Shown: positions 44,671 through 55,475 of the stretch, in pieces
How the letters are laid out: the number at the start of each line of letters is the position of its first letter
How positions within the stretch are numbered: position 1 is the stretch's first letter
Source of the DNA: Adiantum capillus-veneris
Taxonomy: Eukaryota > Streptophyta > Polypodiopsida > Polypodiales > Pteridaceae
Length of the DNA: 64,000 nucleotides
NCBI GenBank assembly: GCA_014529385.2
Contig: CM043960.1
Coordinates: forward strand, 32,959,396 to 33,023,395
Reading direction: 5' to 3'
Notes under the pieces: model-generated
Databases searched by the model: none
Seen by the model: only the letters and a program-made list of their open reading frames with translations
Told to the model about the DNA's origin: nothing
Program-made: the position numbers and the translations under genes

Positions 44671-45560
44671 GACTTGGAGTATTTTGGCCGACTATGAGGA
44701 GAGATGTTAGATCTTTTGTAAAAGATTGCCCTCAATGTAAAAAACAAAAACCCATTCCTCATGTAACATTGTTTCAAATGTCACTTGTTCCTAAGTGGAG
44801 TAATTATCTGGTTACTTACTTATCGAGCCGAACATTTCCTGAGGATATGAGTAAATGCCGTCAAAGAGCAATTGAAACTGAAGCAAGAGACTATGCTCTT
44901 ATTGGGAACCAATTGTATCAGAGAGGTAAAGATCAACAATTGCGTCTTTGTGCAAATGAAAACGAGTATATTCCTATTATAGAACAAGCACATGCTGGAT
45001 TAGCTAGAGGTCACTTTTCTAGTGAGATCACCGCAAGAGCAATATTGATGGCAGGCATATGGTGGCCAACACTTTTTGCAGATGCTAAAGAATACGTTCG
45101 AAGGTGTGATGCTTGTCAACGAGCAAAAATGCCAACACGAGTAGACAACATGCCATTAAGACCAACGATGGGGGCTAGAGTCTTCGCAAAATGGGGTATA
45201 GATTTTGTTGGACCGATACAGTCACCTGCTTATAAAACCCAAGCTCAATATATCATTGTAGCTACGGACTATTTGACCAAGTGGGCCGAGGCTAAAGCGA
45301 CTCAAAAGAATGATGCCAGAACCACTACTGCATTCTTATATAAGTATGTATTCACGAGATATGAACTGCCAATAGAGATTGTCAGTGATCGGGGAACTCA
45401 TTTCCTCAATGAGATAATCGAGTATTTGCTTAATGATTTTATGGTCATCTATAACAAATCAGCTCCCTATCACTCACAAGCAAACGGACAAGCTGAGCAT
45501 ACAAATAAAATTCTTAGCTCGGTGTTGACTAAAGTGGTTAGTTCAGGAAGGACAGACTAG
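44655..45560 (+). CDS. D2 integrase with two H2C2 zinc-binding modules
   Basis: A 301-codon open part of the D2 polyprotein. Residues 1-30 complete the first H2C2 module begun upstream (GVFWPTMRRDVRSFVKD, then CPQC). Residues about 45-160 hold a second complete module: IGNQLYQRGKDQQLRLC, AHAGLARGHFSSE, GIWWPTLFADAKEYVRRC, DACQ. The catalytic core follows with the expected triad: WGIDFVGPI (Asp), IVSDRGTHF (Asp) and NGQAEHTN (Glu). The stop at 45558 replaces a Trp expected at this place; the same frame goes on. Two H2C2 modules in series are not the usual gypsy layout. Confidence 0.85.
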   Translation: MQRILRLGVFWPTMRRDVRSFVKDCPQCKKQKPIPHVTLFQMSLVPKWSNYLVTYLSSRTFPEDMSKCRQRAIETEARDYALIGNQLYQRGKDQQLRLCANENEYIPIIEQAHAGLARGHFSSEITARAILMAGIWWPTLFADAKEYVRRCDACQRAKMPTRVDNMPLRPTMGARVFAKWGIDFVGPIQSPAYKTQAQYIIVATDYLTKWAEAKATQKNDARTTTAFLYKYVFTRYELPIEIVSDRGTHFLNEIIEYLLNDFMVIYNKSAPYHSQANGQAEHTNKILSSVLTKVVSSGRTD

Positions 45561-46100
45561 GAAATGAATCTCCATGCTTCTCTATGGGCTTATTGAGTTT
45601 CATTCAAAACAGCTCTAAATGCTACACCCTTTAACCTTGTTTATGGTCTTGATGCCATACTGCCAATAGAATTTCTATTGCCGACATTAAGGGTAGCACA
45701 GAATCTTGAGTGGACTAGACATGAATTGTCAGAAAGACTTGAAGATTTGGAAAAGCTAGACGAGCAAAGGCTAACTGCTGTAGCTCATATCTATGTACAA
45801 AAGCAGAAATAAAAACAATTTTTTGATTCCCACTTAATCACAAAAATCTTCAAGAAAGGGGACTTAGTTCTAGTCTATTCCCTTAAGCAACACATTCCCA
45901 AGTTTAAGAAAAAGGAAAACGGACCATTTATCATTGAAGATGTATCTCCAAGTGGAGCAGTAAAATTGTCCACCCTAGATGGTGAACCAATGGCTAATTG
46001 GATTAGTGGATGTCGTTTAAAGAAATACAATTTGTCACTAACCAATGAATTGCTAGAGAGAATGCATGCAGCCAAACAAAGGAAGATCAAGCGACAGTAG
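45561..46100 (+). pseudogene. D2 integrase C-terminal part
   Basis: Continues the integrase frame: TALNATPFNLVYGLDAILPI, EWTRHELSERLEDLEKLDEQ, then GDLVLVYSLKQH and MANWISGCRLKKYN. This is the usual end of integrase in this branch, without a chromodomain. In-frame stops at 45594, 45810 and 46098 are single-codon changes; there is no frameshift. Confidence 0.8.
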
Positions 46101-46667
46101 GTTATTGATGAAGCCCAAGAGGAAGCTAGACTTCGGGTACTCAAGCGTAAAGCTGCTCTCAAGAATCAACAGATACCGATTCCCATTAACATTGTGAAAA
46201 TAGATGATCGACAATGGGAATTACCTAAAGACGCAGTTTCAACAGATGACGACTGGTTAGATGGAATGGATCTGCGCATCAAAGTACAGCTCAACAATCA
46301 TAGCACCAATGCTTTAGTCGACACAGGAGCTAGAGTGAATGTAGTCAGTTATTCCACATACAAGAAGGAAACAAGTCAAGCATTGACAACAGGAATAGCG
46401 ACAATCAAAGGATGCAACAAGAATCCAACTCCAACATTGGGAGTAGTCAACTTGAACGTGGTAGTACATGGATGTTCATGTCCTCATTAGTTTGTATGCT
46501 TGCTAGATGAACACATGAATGAGATGATGATTCTTGGAATTCCTTGGATGTGTACATACAAAGCAATACCAGATTGGGATACAAATCAACTAAAGCTATC
46601 ACCTAAAGGAGGGCAACTCATTGTTCCAATTGCACCAAGCAAGGAGGAATGGAAAAGAAGGAATTAG
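46101..46667 (+). pseudogene. Retropepsin-like domain downstream of integrase (D2)
   Basis: In the same frame as integrase, a Lys/Glu-rich linker (DEAQEEARLRVLKRKAALKN) leads into a domain with NALVDTGARVNVVSY, a D-T-G active-site loop of retroviral-type aspartic proteases. The second conserved block, MMILGIPWMCTYKAIPDW, matches the hydrophobic-hydrophobic-Gly pattern after the flap. Stops at 46488 and 46665 interrupt it, without frameshift. Length (about 130 residues) fits a protease monomer. Protease normally sits between gag and RT, so this position is unexpected. It could be the element's real protease moved to the end, an additional one, or the front of another element joined by chance in frame. 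Confidence 0.7.
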
Positions 46668-47198
46668 CAGACCAATCCACGAAGCCAATCTTCTCCATCC
46701 CCTCGACAATCAAATGCTACATGTAGCATGCAAGGAGTCAGAAAAATTTGGGTACCAAAAGCACAGCTTACGGATAAACCGAATCAGATGTGGGTGCCTA
46801 AAACTTCACCGACAAAACAAAAGAAGGTTCCAAGGGTTCGAACACAGAATTGAGCATCTCCGAGTAAGGAACCTAACATGAAAAGGGTTTGGAAGAAAAA
46901 GAAGCACTTATCTTATCCACAAACCGCGAAACCAATCAAGCAATGGCGAGTTAAGTCTCAACAGACTCCACCACACCATGCAGCACCAAGCCGATCGAGC
47001 TACCAATGGAGAGAAAAAACTCGACTACAATCGAAAGTGCTACCAACAGCTCAAGCACTCAGAGTGCTAAAGCACCCTGATGGTACAATCAAACAGAGAG
47101 CACAAAAGATACAAGATTTGATCTTTGAAAGACATCAGCAGCAAACCTCGATATCGAAAACCCTTGAGTTAATTACTCAAGACCCAGCTCTTGCATAG
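46668..47198 (+). pseudogene. Basic tail of the D2 polyprotein
   Basis: The frame continues after the protease-like domain to a stop at 47196. It is rich in Lys, Arg, Gln and Pro, with two WVPK words (KIWVPKAQL and QMWVPKTSP), KRVWKKKKH and KQWRVK. One more in-frame stop is at 46851. The basic, Trp-containing composition suggests nucleic-acid binding, but no zinc knuckle is seen and no function can be assigned. ORF 46878-47198 is its open end. Confidence 0.55.
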
Positions 47199-49526
47199 CA
47201 TATTGGTTTGAATTGCATTGATCTTCATATTATGGTAGAGCCAATCATGGCTATGCATAGACACAGTTGTTCAACCCATGTACACAGTCGTCCCGGAGTA
47301 TGCCATCTAAGAGGGGTGGAAGGGCACTAAGTACTAAGTAATTAAGGGCAATGTTGAAGAGGGAGGAAAAGTTTGATGTTAACGTGTGATGTTTTGAAAA
47401 ATTACCTAATAATACCCTTATAATTTATCATTAAGGAAAAATTCACTGATAATATCTTCCCGATGAATGTAAGTAGTGTATATACTATCAGAAAATCATA
47501 AAAAATAGTCATTTTTTGGTTATTTTTCATCATTTTTGTTGATAAGGAGGCTTAAAAATGGAGAAATCCAACAAAAACCAATAAAGCTGTGTTTTTCAAG
47601 GGATTTTCTTAATTATTCGATTTTTACTTTACTTTTCTAGAGCATTTTGCTATTTTCTTTGATTTTTTCAAATAAACATGTCAAAATTAATAATAAATAG
47701 CAGAGAATCTCAGATGGAAAAATGGAAGACACGATGGTGATCAAAAAGACAAGGTGAACAAGCACAAAAGTTTTCAATGAAATCAAAAGATGGAAGCAGG
47801 GAGCCTAAATTAGATGGCCAGACCTACTTTTGCAAAATTCTTGCAGAATGAGCGACAGGAATTCGATTAATTTTTTTTTTGAGTCTAACATAGATTTTAC
47901 GGCTTAGTAGGACTAAGAGAGAAATCTGGGGAAATTTGGTTCGGGAAGTCAAGGTATAGATATTCATGGTAGGCTAAAACCACCTCATTTCCACTTGGAG
48001 CCTTTGCAGAGAGAGATTTTGGTCTCTTTCGTGCGACAGTTCCGGAGCCCACAATTGACCATTTTCAGCGTCGTCTCACACGAACCATGAGGGGTAAGTT
48101 CTTTACTCGATAATGATCCATTTTGTACGGCCGGTAGCTAGTCTAAAGCTTTAGAAAAAACCCTAGAAACCGAGCAGTGCACGAAGACCTACAACCTAAA
48201 ATTGACCATAGCGACCTACCAACTTGACCAAATCGGATGGGATTTGAACCATAGCATGCCCTAACATAATAGAACCTTTCAATAGCATCAGATGACCATT
48301 CGGCTGGGGTCAAGGGAGTCCCCATTAGAAAAATTAGGTTTTTGGCAAATGCCAGAATTTCGACCTGAATCTACAGATGGCTTGCTAATGAGGTCCATAT
48401 ACAATGTATATGATTGGTTTGGTGAAATCCATCAAGTAAAGCCCTCGAAAAGCAGAAAACGGTTCGAAGGTTTCAAAGCGTCAAATTCGACATACGAGGC
48501 CAAACTGACTCCAAATGAGCCAAAATTGGACAGGTGGCTTCACAAATATGTTACGGACAACTCCAAAGCCTCAAAGTTGATCGACCAACCCAACAGACAG
48601 AGTGATCACAAAAAATGGTGATTTCAGAGTCGATAGAGAACAAAGTGATGCCGGCATGACAAAACTTGACCAAATTCAATTTAGGACTTGTATTAGGTGT
48701 ATGAAACATGTCTATGTCAAAATTTGTGGGTTTTGCAAAGTTTTTGTCATTAAAGTTAATAATCACGATTATTTACTTTTGCATCAGTTTTGCTTGAAAG
48801 TTGTCAAATCACTTCACCTATCATGTGTACACACCTATTACATGCCAAAAATCAAGTATGAGCCAAAATGACCACCCATTACTTGTAAAATTGCCAAAAA
48901 ACGCAAAGAAGTCTTTGCAAGCCAAAATTTGGGTTATGAACAACTTTTCTTGATCCAAATCACCTCATATCTCATACCCAAGTTCTATACCATGCCTAGA
49001 ACCAATTTGTACAAAAAAATGTCAATTTTGGAAGAAAAGTTAATAATCGCGATTATTTACTTTTTGGTCAAAATGGGAGAATTTTGATATTTTGCCATCA
49101 TACATCCAAAGTACATGTTGTGATAAGCCCACTAGCCAACTTTGAATCAATTTGGAGTTCAAAATCTCAAATTTCCTTTATATCTACTGTTTCAGAGACC
49201 TAAAGCCAAAATCTGGTACCTTTTTCACCATGTGCATCCAAATGAGCCTATATTTCACTCAAAGCATGTATTTGGTATATACTATAAAGCCAAGTTTGCA
49301 AAAAGTTGAAATTTTTTCTTAGCTGTAAATAATCGCAATTATTTACTTTGGTTGCAAACTTTTTTTTTGACCATAAAGTTTTGTTCCTTGCATGATTTTA
49401 TGCATCTTTGCTTGTTCAAAAATTGAACTGAAGCAATTTGGACCAAATTGTCAGCATTTCAATCTAAAAGGACATTCCAGAGAAAAATCCGACAAATCTA
49501 CTAACCTTGCACTCTATTCACTGAAC
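47199..49526 (+). repeat. Non-coding region after D2, probable LTR or leader
   Basis: A purine-rich run (gaggggtggaaggg, about 47315-47330, and gaagagggaggaaaag, about 47356) suitable as polypurine tract is followed by about 2.1 kb of AT-rich sequence without genes, then by a gag start (D3) in the same orientation. This fits a D-family LTR plus leader between D2 and D3. No second copy is present to prove LTR boundaries. It contains three near-palindromes 284-285 bp apart. Confidence 0.45.
48755..49345. repeat. Three 22-bp palindromes at 284-285 bp spacing
   Basis: At 48755-48776, 49039-49060 and 49324-49345. The common core is AATAATCGCGATTATT with one or two changes in copies 1 and 3, flanked by gt(t/a)a and tac. 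The intervening sequences share weak similarity (for example atccaaat...ctcata near the end of each), so the array may be a very diverged tandem repeat of about 285 bp. Confidence 0.75.
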
Positions 49527-50168
49527 ATGAGCAATGTAAGCAGCGGAGAGGGCCAAGAAGAAGCTAAACCAGAAAGAGAAACTACAAGAACTGCCTGCGT
49601 ATCAGCTAGACCCCGAATCGGTCAAAGCAGCAAAGGCATCTTACCTTTCTAGAGAACAGCTGGAAGAACACCACACCACGGTTTTCACTGGCAGGTTCAA
49701 GAGTGAAGAAGGGTATTAGGTGAAGTTGCAACTCCTGCCCAAAGAGGTCTATGATGTAGCTGCCAAGCCAGAGACCAAAGAGACTAACCGCAGGTTGGGA
49801 CTCAGGCATTTCTACGGACAAGAGCCTTGCAGAGTGGACTTTCAGAAAGCTTACGAGCTTCTATCCACCATCAAAGAGGACGGAACCGCACAAATATCCG
49901 ACACTCAAGGAAACAAGGTTGAGGTACTAATCACAAAAGAGATAGTGGCAGAGGCACTCAGATTGCCCACTGAAGGAATGACCATGCGGGTAAGAGACAG
50001 GAAAACCACATGCACATTTACCAAGGAGATAGTTGCGGATACATTCGCCGATCTTACCCACAAACAGGTGGAAGAGCCAGCCCATTTGTACCATCAACAC
50101 TTCCATTTTCTGGCAAAAAGGCCACCAAGGTACACTACACCAAATCACGCCGTGGCCACCACCTTCGT
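49527..50168 (+). pseudogene. D3 gag N-terminal fragment
   Basis: Plus-strand frames encode the start of a D-family gag. An upstream frame (from about 49527, MSNVSSGEGQEEAKPER) and, after shifts, LQLLPKEVYDVAAKPE, LGLRHFYGQEPCRVDF, TKEIVAEALRLPTEG and HLYHQHFHFLAKRPPR. The latter blocks resemble a gag-like N-terminal domain I associate with gypsy elements of non-flowering seed plants and ferns. It is cut at 50168 by the truncated E LTR. The 152-codon frame 49720-50178 is intact up to the junction. Confidence 0.6.
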
Positions 50169-51453
50169 GATGCAATGAAGATGGAAAGCTTTATGCACCA
50201 CGAGCATAACATAAACTTTGTCGAAAGCATTAACTATCCCAAGCCTCAGTCCCAAGACCTCAAACACCTTCAAAGGTGGAGAGAGCTAGCATGGACTGAG
50301 GGTAGAGAAGAGGAAGAAGAAACATTTCATAGGAGAAATAATTAATTCCTCACTTATCATCACTCTTCTTGCTAGCATACATAATAGCATAGTAATGAAG
50401 ATGGAGAAGAAGACAAGCTTAAGCATTGAAGCATGGCTCTTGGTTGGATTTGCATTCCATAGCCAAGAGTGTTGGTGTAGGCTCTCAACTTCTCTACTAG
50501 CTTGGAGAAGGAGATGGAGCTCTTGCACTTTGGACTTCACACAATGAGAGTGTGTGTGAGTGTGTGTGGGAGAGTATACCCCTCAAGAAAACCCCCTAGC
50601 TTGCTTTGGTCGACCCCCCCTTGTAGCTCATGATTGAAGATCATTGGACCTCTCCAGGCCTAGCCAATCACATGCAGGAGCATATCAAGCAACAAGGGTA
50701 GCCTTGGGACAAGTGTCCCCCTTTCCTTTTTGAGAAAGAGGAAATGCTCAAACAGTTAGTTAAATTAACTAATTTATCATTGGACCCCTTGGGAGGCCAA
50801 CCAATAGGCTTTAGACACACCATGAGGGCGACATGAGAAGGAGCTTGACAAGTGTCCCTTTTTCTTTCTTTGTACCAAGCTTGCCTTGTGTGAGGGTGTG
50901 TGTGTTCTCTCTCTACCCCCCTCTTGTAGGGCTCGCCCCCTCCTTGTAGGGGATAGTTCTTGACTTTTGCACACCTTACCCTCAAGCACCTTAGTCAGCA
51001 AGCATGACAAAGCACCTCAAGCCTGGGTAGTGTTCCCACAAGCACCTCAGGCTCCCTAGTCGGCAAGCACAACAAGCACCTCAAGCATCTTAATCATCAA
51101 GCACGACAAGCACCTCAAGCACCTTAGTTAGCAAGCACGACAAGCACCTCAAGCTGGGGATGGGTTCCCACCTCAAGCTCAGTCCTAGCTTACCTAAGGT
51201 CAAAGGACTTTTTAACACTAACCTTTGGAGGTCTTTAATGAAGCTAACCCTAAGGTCTTTAAGCTCCATTAGCTAGCCTTGCTCTTTAACCGACTATCTC
51301 TCATTTGGATCCCTTTACCATTGGCCCCATGTTGAGATTTATCAAAAAGCACATGTCTATATGCTAACCCTTGTTCCCGTTTATTCTCCCACATTAAATG
51401 ATCAGTTTATTATGAGAAAATCATTTGGGTTGGTTAGATATTAGAGTTTGACA
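50169..51453 (-). repeat. Truncated solo LTR of family E
   Basis: Matches 23579-25160 of the E LTR but lacks its first about 290 bp and has a shorter minisatellite. Ends TTTGACA at 51453. No E internal sequence is attached. Confidence 0.85.
50985..51160. repeat. E LTR minisatellite, short allele
   Basis: Fewer units of the aagcacctcaagcacctta-type repeat than at 24395-24880. Confidence 0.85.
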
Positions 51454-51520
51454 GAGCACATGTTGAGGATTGAAAGCCTAAGATTAAGAATATTGATACT
51501 AAAATATTTGTTAAACTTGC

Positions 51521-51688
51521 TCCTTACTTTTATGAACCTTCTCGTATTTCAAAGGTCATTACTTAGGAGTCTTTTAGGCTAGATTTGTTCTCTAACTAGA
51601 TTTGTCCTTACTTGTAAGAACCTTCTTGTATTTCAAAGGTCATTATTTAGGAGTCTTTTAGACTAGATTTGTTCTCTAAATATAAAAT
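51521..51688. repeat. 84-bp tandem duplication
   Basis: Units at 51521 and 51605, each with tccttactt, gtatttcaaaggtcatta and ggagtctttta words. Confidence 0.85.
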
Positions 51689-53527
51689 GTGTAACGCTTT
51701 CCACATTAGCCTTTTTAGATTCATTAAAGATCCCTAAGACCACAACTACTCGAATAGGAAAAGTGTATAATATATGTTTTTTGATATCCAAAGGCCACCC
51801 ACGAGAAGGCATCTGTTGGATGTCTAAGAAATTCTTTCAAAATTTTCTTGATATTCTCTCCACCTTTCATCACTTATTGGCCAGTTGATATCTCCATTGA
51901 GCAACTAAGGATAGTTGTTATCCATCGAGAGATATATGTTATGATCTTACCAGCCCTTTGTACTTATAAGGGATGTGTTTAGCACCCATGTGTTTTAAAG
52001 GATAGTTGGACTTAGCATGGCGAGAAGTATGTTTTGATCTTATCAATCTTTCGTTACATGTGGTTTAGCTTCAACATGTGTTTAAGAGATAGCTAGACTT
52101 ATAATGTATTACTTGATTGTTGTCCTCATAACTAGTGGTTTAACTAATATGTGAGTTTGATGATTGTGTAAAATGAAGCTCATGAAGGAGGCTTGGAATT
52201 CAATTCAACTCTCAAATAATTAACTGTTATGGCTGCTTCTTAATAAAGTAAGAATGTCATAGTATTGACTAGCAATAAACTACAGAATGGAAACCTTCCC
52301 TTAGCTCTTATAAATGAGTTGCACATGCAAATAATTACTTGTAAAAGAGGGGCTTTTATTTTTGCACACGCTTTTAATAGAACATCGAATACTAAAGTGC
52401 ACAAGTGTGTTGTGCACTTGGGGCCTCAAGTTTGAGGCCAATAGTGTGTAAAGTTCTTTTATCTTCTCTTATGCTATCTCTATTTTGTATGTCCATGGAC
52501 TTTGATCTTAAAGTCTCTTCCCTTCCATGTCTCTATCTTGTATTGGATCAGAGAGACGGGGGGGGGGGGGGGGGGATTGTGCATGATTGAATTGTGAAAG
52601 GTATGTATTAAATTTGAGAGTGATGATGGTGAGTGCACGTGTGTGTAGGCAAAGATAGAATAAGGGAGGTTCCTACCTTCCCCTCTGTCGAAGTTTTTTC
52701 AGTCAAAAGGGGTTCTCTAATTTATCTTGTCCACCATAAAATGTGTATTTAAGAGGTTGTGGCTATTTGTATAGCAAGAGTTGGGTGGTGGGTTCAATGT
52801 CGAAGTCTTGGAGACATCTAAGGCAGTGCAAAGTTTTTATGATCAACTAGCCATTGATGAAGGAGGCTAAGAGGGCTACTTCACACTTTAGACCCTTGTT
52901 TGTCAAACGCTCAATCTGCTTCGCGGCCAATGAGTAAAGCCAAGCTCCATTATTATTAGTGCTAAACCATTCAACAGTTTTTTGGCGTTGTATTTATTAG
53001 TCACCTTGGTCTGAGGACTCATATTTTGTATTTTTGCTCTCTTTAATATAATATATCTTGCGCCTTGTTATGGTTAAAAATAATAATAATAATAATTGGC
53101 TCAAAACCCTTTTAGCCCAAGCTAGCTTCTTACTATAAGACCTTCATACACCCAAAAGAGCTTCCTCAAAAAATCTTCATAGCATGAGTTGCATGATAAA
53201 CAATAGAAGTTCAATTTATAGGTGCACAAAGCTAGAAGTTATCAATCTTCTTGATAGTTGCTTCACTAACTTCACCAAAAAAAGGTAAGGAAGCATGCAT
53301 GCAATAACTTCAGCAAACATTTTGGTACTCTGTTAAAACAATTAACCTACTATTTCATGTTTGGCCTTTCATGAACATCCAAAAAACAAAACAAACAAAA
53401 GAAAAGGCTCACACACACACATTATATTAGTGTCCTTTAGAGGCCAACTTGACCTATAGGACAGATCAAATACATTTCGGTCACATCTTCCGGGCATCCA
53501 TGCCATAAATGCAATTTTAGAATTTTT

Positions 53528-53533
<6 letters not shown>
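51689..53533. other. Anonymous stretch
   Basis: No gene, RNA gene or element boundary recognised. Holds a poly-G run (52558-52575) and an (AAT)n run near 53085. Confidence 0.4.
52558..52575. repeat. Poly-G tract (about 18 G)
   Basis: An uninterrupted homopurine G run; assembly length may be unreliable. Confidence 0.9.
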
Positions 53534-53601
<68 letters not shown>

Positions 53602-53686
53602 CTACCGTCATAGGAACAATCCCAACAAACCTCAAAGATCAACTTAACACCTGTTCTGCCAAAGGGAAATGGGATAACCAATCTAG

Positions 53687-53739
<53 letters not shown>
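53534..53739. repeat. Twin (GA)n microsatellites
   Basis: Two long GA runs (53534-53597 and about 53691-53739) separated by about 95 bp of unique sequence, downstream of the DCC gene. Confidence 0.95.
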
Positions 53740-53743
<4 letters not shown>

Positions 53744-53929
53744 ACCTTTGAGAGCCAAGCAAATATAGGAAGATGTACAAAAGAACTAGAGCTCTGGTTT
53801 GAACCCATTGTGGCATGACATAACATAAAGATCAATGCTTGTATGTCTATCCTCTATCTCACACAATTAGCCCTGCACAGATTTCAACTTTAATTGCCTC
53901 CCTTTACATAAAAAAACCTCAAATGTTAT

Positions 53930-54156
53930 CTAGAATTCTTTCTTCTGCCTGTACTTGGCAATTATTTCATTCCTGTCAATAAAATGATCAAGAACATCAT
54001 CCTTTGGTAAAATGCAACTCTTGGCTCGACCAAACCATTTGTACCGCCGGCTTGCAACAAAATCATAAACCGCATCTCTTAAGGGAGTTGGGATCACCAG
54101 TAGGGCACCGAGTAGAGGGTAAGGAAAAGGCAAGTAGAGGGCCACTCTAAGTGCAG
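53930..54156 (-). other. DCC gene exon 4 and stop
   Basis: Acceptor ttgtgtgcag| at 54157; ends in a Lys-rich tail (KYRQKKEF) and a stop at 53930. Confidence 0.88.
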
Positions 54157-55475
54157 CTGCACACAATTTCATAAAAGATGGTCATTCATGAACAAACTTT
54201 TGGTTGAGTTATGTATTTCTTTTGATGTGTTAGGGAACACCCATTTTCTCAACCATATACACAATTCCTATTTATGATTTTACATACAGCAAAAAAATTG
54301 AAAATTTGACCTAATTTTTACTATTTTAACGCTGTGTATAACAGAATTTTCCTTTTCCTCTTGTTCTCAACCGGCATTTTTCAATCTTAAATTGTAGGCC
54401 GAGACACGCCTTTCCCAAACATTGCTTCCTGTAGAGAATACAACTACACCCACAAAGTTTGAATTCCATGCTACAATCTCTAATTAAGCCAGGCTACTAC
54501 CCAAAAGGGGAACACATGTTGGCAGAAGAATTCAGATGCAAACAAATGCATATTTAAACACCGAAGCATCAGACTACATTACCACACAAGCCTTTCTTCC
54601 TCCACATGCATTGCCATATGAAGGGAAAACTTTCAGCTTACCCGTAGAGGCCTGTGAAAATTGCCCTGGTCCTTCCACAAATAGAAATCTTTTTAGTACG
54701 TCCTCACGTGTTAAGCCGCACAACAGAAGGTAAGGCTCAGCTACTTCGGACTGCACAGAACAAAAGCTTACCCTTTTTCCTTTATCAGCCTTTATCACCC
54801 AATTGACTCCTAGCTCATAAAAAAAAGGAGATTCAGTCAACATGGCATGTGCATGGAAATAAAGCAACAAACAGCAAGTGAACAGACTACCTGCATTACA
54901 GAGATGGCAAACTCCATCATACAGGACTACTTGAGGTTTGAGAAATATGTTCGACGACTGAAGGCAGTTGAGTGGCAGGTCAGCTTTGTCGTCAGCGATG
55001 AAATCCACCGTCTTCAGCCTGCCTAAATCTACTAAATCTTTTGAGCAATCTAAAACATTGAGCTTGCCCAGACTAATCACATCCTCTGAACAAAGCTGGG
55101 AAACACTGTAAGGGCCCCATCCTAACCATGAAAATAGCAGGAATCTCAGCTTAACCATAAGAATCAATTATCCACAGACATGCACAAGACAGCCCAAGGA
55201 AAATTATTTAAACAAACAAATAGGTCATCAAGTGCCACCAGCAATGCCCTGCCTATTGTTAGAATAGCTTCAGTGTGTCTGACTAATGTCTAGGCAAGCT
55301 ACTTTTTATGATTTATTTGCCCTCCTAATGTTCCGCGCTGCACTGTCAGAGCAATACTATTCGTAATCTCCAAAATGCAAACACTAGCAGGAAAGACCCT
55401 GATCTGGTGAAATAATTCCAGCATCCTTCTACTCAAACGCACTGGGGTCCAGCACAAAGCAGGGCATGTATTCAT
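53930..55475 (-). CDS. DCC-family (DUF393) thiol-disulfide oxidoreductase-like protein
   Basis: A spliced gene, here given as four exons: 55475-55358, 55121-54891, 54809-54642, 54156-53930 (247 residues). Introns are 236, 81 and 485 bp with GT-AG ends and matching phases. Exons 2-4 are well supported; exon 1 (ATG at 55475, Arg/Ser/hydrophobic start like an organelle transit peptide) is my inference. Exon 2 ends with VVLYDGVCHLCNAG, the D-G-x-C-x-L-C motif that names the family, with the redox-type Cys pair. Exon 3 has VNWVIKADKGKRVSFC, EPYLLLCGL and FLFVEGPGQFSQAST. Exon 4 has IPTPLRDAVYDFVASRRYKW and FGRAKSC, the usual end. Plant members are small proteins of unknown exact substrate. It is the only clear host gene here. 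Element F starts about 215 bp upstream. Confidence 0.88.
54642..54809 (-). other. DCC gene exon 3
   Basis: Acceptor atgagctag| at 54810 after a T-rich run, donor acgg|gtaagc at 54642/54641. Phase 1 on both sides, so the codon Gly of NAG-V and Ala of STA are split. Confidence 0.88.
54891..55121 (-). other. DCC gene exon 2
   Basis: Acceptor gttag| at 55122 and donor gcag|gtagtc at 54891/54890. An alternative acceptor (tttcccag|ctt, about 55089) is not in phase with the exon 1 chosen here. Confidence 0.7.

Noticed and set aside
53526-53816. Minus-strand open frame with a Ser-Leu repeat
   Set aside because: It is only a translation of the (GA)n microsatellites.
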